Below, piece after piece: positions 43,623-64,000 of a DNA stretch of 64,000 nt (position 1 is the first letter of the stretch; each line of letters begins with the position of its first letter). The notes below the pieces were generated by a model. The model was given only the letters and a program-made list of their open reading frames with translations. It was not told the origin of the DNA and ran no database searches. The position numbers were made by a program, and so were the translations under genes. This DNA is from Branchiostoma floridae (lineage: Eukaryota; Chordata; Leptocardii; Amphioxiformes; Branchiostomatidae). The stretch spans positions 11,161,248-11,225,247 of the forward strand of contig NC_049995.1 in the NCBI RefSeq assembly GCF_000003815.2. The letters are read 5' to 3'.

Positions 43623-46600
43623 TTACTCTAGTGGCAACAATGCACGAAACACTGCCTCCCGAAACTCCGCCCATCTCCTGTCCTTCTGTCCTTGGGAGGA
43701 GTCAAAGAACTCCTCATTATCTATGACAGTACACCCCTTAAACTCCCGTGGGATAGGGTAATGTTTGTACACCACTGCCGCCACACACCCATGGTCCCTC
43801 TCCGTCACCAGTCGTCGTGTCTTCTCAACATATTGTAGGCAATTCCTAGAAGACAAAATATCTAAGATTATCACACACGTACTAGTATGAAGTACAGTAG
43901 TCACAGATAAATTCATCCTGTGAACAACCAAACTTGCCCTCTCATCCTAGGAAGCCTGTCATCTTCTTAGCTAACAAGATAAGCGTGTTCACCATTCGTT
44001 GTACGCATGCGCAGCAACATGAATAGTGGGTAATATCATGTCAAAGGTAAAGGCATGTGATTAATAAACAAAACATGCCTGAACATTGTTATGCAAATCA
44101 AGACAACAGGGCTTGAAATACTGGGTGCATGTGACGGAGCTGTGCACCCAATTATTTTCTGTCTGTGGGTGCACAGGGTGCACCCAAATATTTTTTTGGG
44201 TTTATGTAGGTAAAGATATCAAAATATACTAGCAGACATCATATTCTTGACATCTAAGTGTTAGAAAGATAATAAAAATGTCTGTCATGGTACTTGTTTA
44301 AGAATTTGATAGCATGTAACTAAGTTTTGTTATTAGGTTTTTCTGACATTCTACTTAAATTCAAGTGGTACACCCAAATTTTTTTGTGTGCACCCAATTT
44401 TTTAAGCTGGGTGCACCAGTGCAGCTAATCCCAAAAATGAATTTTGAGCCTTGAGGTCTCATAACACAGTAATTATCCGCGACCCCCGTCCCCAAAAGTA
44501 GTTCGGGTTAAAATAGTGCATCGCGGTACTTGCAAAGGCCGTATTCATTCTTCCGTGCACGACAGCGAGGTGGAATCTATGGTGAATAGTAGAGGAATAC
44601 ATCGGTGTTCATACTGTATAAGTTGGATTACGTCGCTTTTTCGGCCGGCGGGAATTTGCGCCTTGATATGTTACCGGCACTTCCTGTTCGCCGCCTGCAG
44701 TTCCATGACCTCCGCTGGGGGTCAAATCAAAGTGTCTGTTATAGAAAAACGAGCCGGCAAATCTATGCTCATCTTCAGATATTTTGTAGCTTGTACCCTC
44801 AACTTCAACATACTAAATTCTTGTGAATTGTATCTGCACCCTACTATAGGTTTTGAGTCGTCGAACCACCTCACTTTGGGGTCCTTAACCATGTAAATCC
44901 CCATACCCGAAAAACTGTGTTCTGAGACCTTCATCCACAGCGTGAATTCCCCAGGGACGGACAAGCACATTAAATTTGACCGATATATTAGTAATTGACC
45001 TCGGCTGACTTGAACTGTAACATTTTCGTTACCGTCTGACCCGCCGTTACCATGGCAACGGCCGCCTAGACCGTTCCCTATGCTTAAGTATAGGACTTAG
45101 TGCGGTCTAAAGCCCGCTCGACTCCCCCCCCCCCTTTTTCCGCTCTAAAAAAGACAAACCCCCAACCCCAATCACTCAGAACGGTAGAATGTGGTCTGGC
45201 AAGCTCCTTATAACAGAAAAAGTCAACCAGAATATCAAGTTTGTTGAGATAATGAGACCAATAAGCGGCCCCTCAGATAGTCCTTGTACAGTGCCGACAC
45301 CTGTGCTAGGCGCCAAAGTGCAAAGTTGGCCATATCTCAGGAACCATTTGGATTTCTGCTCTAAAATTTGGTACGGTTTTGTATCTTGACTAGTTTTATT
45401 GTATGAACGTAAAGAAATCCAAGGTCAAGTTGGCTTAAGGTCTCATAACACAGTAATTATCCGCGACCCCCGTCCCCAAAAGTAGTTCGGGTTAAAATAG
45501 TGCATCGCGGTACTTGCAAAGGCCGTATTCATTCTTCCGTGCACGACAGCGATATAACGACAAGTGATCTATGACAGGTCAAAAGACTACTTACATGTAC
45601 TTTGTCAAGGGGAAACAACCTGGTCCCTAATTTCTGTTCATGCCAAATGCTTTTGATACAACCTCAGGAAAGTCTGTTTCCATTTGCTAATATTTCTAAA
45701 AAAAATAAAGTTTTGTTGTGTTTTGTAATGCATTAGCTTGCCCATCGTACAATTGTAAGACAAATGCACAGATGACATTACCTGGCGTAGGTCAAGGTTA
45801 AGACATGCAGAACACAGCACGATCGAGACAGACATCTTTCAATGTTATCCATCGGGAACAACCCGGGCTCAAAGTCTCTAGATTCATAACAGCAATGCAG
45901 ACCACAGTCCACCTCCATCAACTTTACCAACTCTTCCGCATGGGCCTGGTCCTTGGGATCATACATGACAAACACATTGTAGTGACAACCGTGGCCACCA
46001 GATTTGTAGTGACAACTGTGACCACCAGATGGCGCTACTGAAGCATGGAATGTGTCGCGATAGACATCACTTGAGATGACTTCACTGATGTCTGCTTGGA
46101 TTCGAGCAACAGCCAGATTGCATTCTGTTAAATGCTGTTTGTCCACGGTGATGCCAAAAGCTGTAAGAAACGTTCGGTACACTTTTGCTTCGCAGAAGTC
46201 ATTGTTTTTGTCACACGTGTCCACCAACTGGCTGAGATACTCTTGTACTTGATCATCTGTACAGACAGATGATGGTAAGGGATAGCATTTCAGCACTGGT
46301 AGATATCTTAACAGTGTAGTAGCGACTTCTCCTGTTGGATTCTTCTCTCGTCCACAGATAAGGTCGCAGACTGATGACTGTATGGGTACGGCTTGTGTCA
46401 ATTCTTTCACACACATCTCGAGCACTTTACACAATAGAACTTTCCCGCGGGCGATGTCGCCCTGATCGAGTAAGTACAGCCCCCACAGCTCCAGAGCATT
46501 TCGAGCACACTTTCGGAACTGTGGCGACCGATCGCCCATGCGGAGTGCCTGCTCCAAAATGCTGAACACTTCCAAAGGATCCGTGCCAAGAGAGTACTTG

Positions 46601-48024
46601 GCTCTTGCAAGGTCCTTCAGGATCACGTTGGGAAAAGAGCCTCCTAGTTCAAAAGCCTTTATGAAGTATTCTCTTGCTCTTTTCAGTAAGGGATTTTTGG
46701 CGTCTTTTAAGACAAGATTCCCTGAGGCAGTTAGAATCCGATCGACCTGTCCTCTTCTTATGGTGTCGGTATTTGCTTCGACTTTTTGAACACACTCAGT
46801 CCTGGTCTCCTTCAATCCTGCAGTGCCACCTGGTTGTTTGGGATGGTGTTGCAGATTTGCCAGTGGTTCAGGGGGTTTGGGTTTTACACTGCGCCAGATG
46901 TCTCCTCTGTTAAACTCTGTCGCACTCCCTGCAACTTTTGTCTGAGAAGTTGGAATATTACTAGCTTGAGACATTTTTGCTGATGACTTAAGACGTGGTT
47001 TGATGTCTTTGTTCCTTGTAGGCCTATAAGGTCTGGGTTTCTTAGAAGATGCCCACTTTTCTAGGTAAACCAGTCCGATTTCATGATATGCAAATGAAGT
47101 TGGCTTGAGCTCTATAGCTTGTTCTAAGATGGGAATGGCAGCGCTGAATTTCTTACAAAGTCTTAGACGGCGTCCTAGTCTTTCTAAGACAAATGCATCC
47201 TTTCCCTGCGCCGTGTCTTTAGCTTTGGTGAAGCATTCTTCTTCAGTAAGATGTGACGCCATTTTCTTCATCAGCTCTTGTTCTGGTCCGGACAAAAAGC
47301 AGAAATACTTCACTTGCATCTCCCCTAGCAACAGCCACGCCCTAGCTGCCATCACCATGGTTCCCTCAGTGACCACGCCTAGAAACATGTCCCTTGCCTT
47401 TCCGTAAAACAAATCCGGATCAAAACCTTCTATTCGTCCACAAACGTCCTCATCCAAACATTTGGATATCAACAAGCCAAGTCCAAACTTCAGAACAAGT
47501 CTGCTCTCTGTGCCCAACACCGAACAAGACAAGGCATTTTCATAGAGTTCGATTCCTCGCTTGTAACACTTTGGTCCAAGTTGTGAACAGCAAAACGCTT
47601 TTTCGCCTAAAGCCACTGCGTTTCTCAGTCCAATCTCATCCTCTGTTGTCTTCTCAGGCGACATCTTGTCTTCAAATTCCTCAAGAACAATCTTAGCCTG
47701 TGTAAGACGATTGTGCTCTAGTAGAATGTAGCCTCTTGTTGTAAAAGCTATGATGTTGGTTGGGTCACGGTCCTTTACTCTCTGAAGACACGCTTTCGCC
47801 TCTTTTGTCATGTTGAGCTTGAAGTACAGAAACCCAAGCATATTTTCCACCTGGTTTTGCAGCACGGGTGACGGACAGTCTTCTCTCTTGCGCTCGACCT
47901 TGTGGAGGAGTTTGATCAAGTCCGTTTTTCTCCACTCCCCGATTCCAAGGTCGGCCAAGTTCGGGAAACTTTGAAAACGGCGCCATAACTGTCTAGCTTC
48001 CGGGTTGTAGAAAGTCGTTTGCAT
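43623..48024 (-). CDS. IFIT-like TPR protein with C-terminal TIR domain
   Basis: Two exons, 48024-45782 and 43845-43623, about 821 aa. The splice (AG|gtaatg to ttctag|G) falls inside the TIR domain and restores the frame. Residues 1-~600 are helical TPR-type repeats, for example MLGFLYFKLNMTKEAKACLQ and IPILEQAIELKPTSFAYHEI; their order resembles vertebrate IFIT proteins. A charged linker near residues 330-410 interrupts the repeats. Residues ~682-815 are a TIR domain: box 1 VFVMYDPKDQAHAEELVKLM, box 2 RDFEPGLFPMDNIERCL, then CVAAVVYKHYPIP. Just before it is a duplicated octapeptide (SGGHSCHY, SGGHGCHY) from a short tandem DNA duplication. The WCxxE-type active-site signature of NADase TIRs is not evident, so a signalling or scaffold role is inferred rather than catalysis. 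The start is the first Met of the long reading frame, 457 bp head to head from PRPF6. The 1.9-kb intron is full of repeats. No vertebrate one-to-one orthologue is known to me. Confidence 0.85.
44107..44453. mobile_element. hAT-like MITE in the TPR-TIR intron
   Basis: Left end CAGGGCTTGAAATACTGGGT, right end (complement) CAAGGCTCAAAATTCATTTT, with GGGTGCACCC motifs inside, typical of hAT ends. Its right end touches the 115-bp direct repeat at 44454. Confidence 0.6.
44454..45551. repeat. Element bounded by identical 115-bp direct repeats
   Basis: Copies at 44454-44568 and 45437-45551 are identical by eye (AGGTCTCATAACACAGTAAT ... TTCCGTGCACGACAGCGA) and bound 868 bp. No protein domain was recognised between them. 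It could be a small non-autonomous element with terminal direct repeats (TRIM/LTR-like) or a recent segmental duplication. A related inverted stretch occurs near 63425-63470. Confidence 0.8.
45045..45058. promoter_or_regulatory. RFX X-box-like palindrome
   Basis: GTTACCATGGCAAC is a consensus-quality X-box (the site of RFX factors, regulators of ciliary genes). It lies in the repeat-bounded block of the TPR-TIR intron, so function is doubtful. Confidence 0.4.
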
Positions 48025-48481
48025 CGTGAAATCTTCCGGTTACGGTTACACTTTGTGTATTTCAGATTTACTACGTGATAGAAACGACCTAATAAATGTC
48101 TCTTAGACACGAATCTAGTGATATAAGAGAACAAAAATACCGCGAAAGTCCTGAGAATGTAGAAAACCAAACTTTTTCGACCATCTTGTATCCAGTAGAA
48201 TATGCGACTCTAAAAATAGGGGGTAAAATAGAGATCATAGGTTAATTATACATAAACATCTGTCAAATACTATACATATTTTTCAAGTCATCAAGTAAAA
48301 TAGATTATATAGCTATTCTTTTCTTTTTACGTACAGAATACCATAATTTTGAAGAAAACATAAGTCTCCATCCTACCTAATATCTCTCTAAGTCTGAGTA
48401 GAATCTTCTACTCTCGTCATCTCAAAGATCTCGTGAGAATCAGCGAGACTTTGTTCAGACGTCCCACAGTCGATCGACAAA
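48025..48481. promoter_or_regulatory. Head-to-head promoter region, TPR-TIR / PRPF6
   Basis: 457 bp between the two start codons. The PRPF6 ATG lies in AAAATGGCGACAC, a YY1-like context. CTTTTCTTTTTACG near 48317 could be read as a weak interferon-response-like element on the minus strand, but I do not rely on it. Confidence 0.45.
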
Positions 48482-62196
<13,715 letters not shown>

Positions 62197-62285
62197 ACTC
62201 AAACACAATCGTAATATGTTACTTATTACAAAGTGAATCAACAACTTATTACACAAAGTGAAAAATGAACATAGAATACAGCAAG

Positions 62286-62379
62286 GGGTATTCTGTATCA
62301 CCCTGGGTAGGATTGCTCGACAGCTGGAGGGCGATATGAACCTCAGGAGGGCTGGGACCGAGGGTGATGCAGAATACCC
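62286..62379. mobile_element. 94-bp foldback repeat in the PRPF6 3'UTR
   Basis: Terminal 19-bp inverted repeats with two mismatches; the interior GGAGGGCTGGGACCGAGGG is shared with 12630-12815. Confidence 0.65.
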
Positions 62380-63045
62380 AAGTTTTATTTTATTTATATC
62401 ATGCCAACACCAGCAAACTCAAGTTTATTGTAAGATAGAGCAAAAGACGTGTCATCACTGCACATCACGTCAACAATTTTAGTCATCAAATCAAACAAAA
62501 GAACCAGGCAAACAGTTGAACAGTTGAGAGCACAAACCTTTGTCATCATTTTCCTTGTAGGAGTTATAAGCTAGATTAGAGGTTATTTTATTTCTTTGGT
62601 ATGAATAGCCAGAGTAGAGACTGAAAACTGTATCAACAAGAAAAGACAAAGGTAGTATGTTACATATAGAATACATGAATGGGTTGCCTTTATAGTAGTA
62701 TCTTATGCTAGTGCTAATGTAAATGCTAAGATAACACAAAAAGAATGAAGGACCATTTATTCACCTTGTGAGTTTGAGTCACAATTCTCTTACTAATAAT
62801 ATATGTAGAAAGTCTACCAGTAGTGATCGAAAATATGGTTTTGTTTAGGCAAGATACAAAATAGTATGACCTTTTCTGTTTTTGAAATAGACACCCTTTT
62901 GTGTATGATTTCATATTGTCAATCTTTGATAGTTGCTAGAGAGAGTAGCAAAAATATGATAAATATTACTTGCTTTGATTTACATGTAGAACTGAAGAAT
63001 GAATGTGTGAATGTATTCTTGGTTTGAATGTGTATAAGATAAGAC

Positions 63046-63051
63046 AATAAA
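63046..63051 (+). terminator. Candidate PRPF6 poly(A) signal
   Basis: AATAAA about 850 bp past the stop codon; a second AATAAA at 63217-63222 is an alternative. Confidence 0.4.
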
Positions 63052-63399
63052 AACAAATGTAAAATACTTTGAAAAAAGTGCATTTACTGTACATGTTACC
63101 CTATTGCAAAACATAGTATACAACACACAATTGTCATTGGAGAAATTAAAGTATATCTTGCATACATGAGAAGTTTTAAAGTCTTCATGTACTTCGATGT
63201 GTAGAATTGATTGTGAAATAAAGAGGCGAGCAAAATGTTGTTTGTGCAGAATTTTTGATTATTTTTATTAAGGGGCTCCTCGGTATTTTGCGGAGGGAGG
63301 CGGTCGTCAAGGGGCAGAGTTATTAAAACTTCCTAGGCAAGATATTTTTCCTAGGCCCTTCCTTCCCCCAGTTCAGTCTTTCACAGTCATAAAGAAGGG

Positions 63400-64000
63400 T
63401 GTCTTATTCACCACGCACTACTTCATGCCCCGAACTGCTTTTGGGGACAGGGTTCGCGGATTTTTTTCGGGGGTCGGTTTCCCTTACTTTCGCGGTCACT
63501 ACGGAAGGTGGTACTTCGGCTACTGTATTTATTGACTAAATCTTGACCGAGCGAGATCGCGACAACTGTTGAATAAGCAGGAGATGATGTTTGACCCATT
63601 GTTTTATACTACTTCCGGGTCAGCTCCGAGTGACTTCCTGTTTGCTGGAAGTTACGAGAGCGTCCAGTAGTCCTGAAAGTTTTTGTCCTTTCAACGCAAA
63701 ATATACCACAACTTCCGCGATTTTAGACAGCCGATTGGCGTTTTCCTGAAAGACAAGGCTTCGGGTTTGTTCAGGTAAGAGGATCTGTTGTATTTTGATT
63801 CGAAAAGCTCTGTAGATTTGATAGAATGTGAAACGTTTTCATGATACATAATTTTTTGAATTTGATGCTGAGTGTATCACTATGTCGGGGTGGTTGGGGG
63901 TCCGTTAAAACTTTCTGCCGTCCGTCTGTTGAGATATCCGTTAGACGCAAGTATACCGAAGTCACGGGTTCCGCACTGGGCGCCCAGTGCGAAATTCGTG
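63400..64000 (+). promoter_or_regulatory. Probable promoter and first exon of a following plus-strand gene
   Basis: GC-richer DNA after the PRPF6 flank. TTCGGGTTTGTTCAG|gtaaga at 63774/63775 is a consensus donor without an obvious upstream coding frame, so a 5'UTR exon is inferred. A fragment related to the 115-bp repeat of 44454 lies inverted near 63425-63470. Confidence 0.35.

Larger units (their letters stand above)
62197..63400. other. 3'UTR and downstream flank of PRPF6
   Basis: AT-rich with a 94-bp foldback at 62286-62379 (GGGTATTCTGTATCACCCT paired with AGGGTGATGCAGAATACCC). AATAAA lies at 63046 and 63217. No further gene was recognised. Confidence 0.5.

Noticed and set aside
44516-44896. 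126-aa frame between the 115-bp direct repeats
   Set aside because: No domain recognised; frame and length are compatible with chance in GC-richer DNA.
48300-48340. Interferon-response element in the TPR-TIR promoter
   Set aside because: Only a loose GAAAAGAA-like match on the minus strand; too weak to claim.

Overview
The window looks like nuclear DNA of an invertebrate deuterostome, most likely an amphioxus (Branchiostoma). This is inferred from three things. The genes are intron-rich with phases and exon-scale conservation close to vertebrate orthologues. One gene matches C8orf34. Short terminal-inverted-repeat transposons and tRNA-derived SINEs are very dense. No prokaryotic, organellar or CRISPR feature was seen.

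Layout, left to right. (1) 1-2.9 kb: repeat-rich intergenic DNA with a clean Harbinger-like MITE. (2) 3.0-15.7 kb, plus strand: an 18-exon C8orf34 (VEST1) orthologue of about 535 aa with an N-terminal RIIa/DPY-30-type docking domain. (3) 19.5-29.1 kb, minus strand: elongin A (ELOA), 12 exons, about 757 aa, convergent with gene 2. (4) 33.8-42.7 kb, plus strand: a BTB-BACK-Kelch protein of the KLHL9/13-like group, 617 aa, 11 coding exons. It probably has a non-coding first exon at about 29.4-29.52 kb, which would place it head to head with ELOA. (5) 43.6-48.0 kb, minus strand: a two-exon gene for an IFIT-like TPR superhelix fused to a C-terminal TIR domain (about 821 aa). This is the most unusual protein in the window. 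(6) 48.5-62.2 kb, plus strand: PRPF6, the tri-snRNP splicing factor, 20 exons, about 945 aa. It lies head to head with the TPR-TIR gene, with 457 bp between start codons. (7) About 63.6-64 kb: a probable promoter and first exon of the next gene.

The strongest unexplained pattern is at the DNA level. At least seven tandem duplications sit on exon-intron junctions, in four of the five genes, and they carry splice donors or acceptors with them. Examples are 54-bp repeats at a C8orf34 acceptor, a four-copy exon-end array in C8orf34, a 145-bp duplication in ELOA that makes a phase-compatible second exon 11, 82-bp and 25-bp arrays at two Kelch-gene donors, and a roughly 1-kb array at a PRPF6 donor. 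In addition, the first coding intron of the Kelch gene is bounded by near-identical AGGT-containing sequence, the signature expected of a recently gained intron. Together these suggest continuing remodelling of splice junctions by local duplication.

Gene functions are mostly independent: transcription elongation/ubiquitin ligase (ELOA), CUL3 substrate adaptor (Kelch protein), splicing (PRPF6), an innate-immunity-like adaptor (TPR-TIR) and an uncharacterised docking protein (C8orf34). Gene order alternates convergent and divergent, so ELOA/Kelch and TPR-TIR/PRPF6 probably share promoter regions. All gene models were read by eye from splice sites and family resemblance; no alignment or transcript evidence was available.
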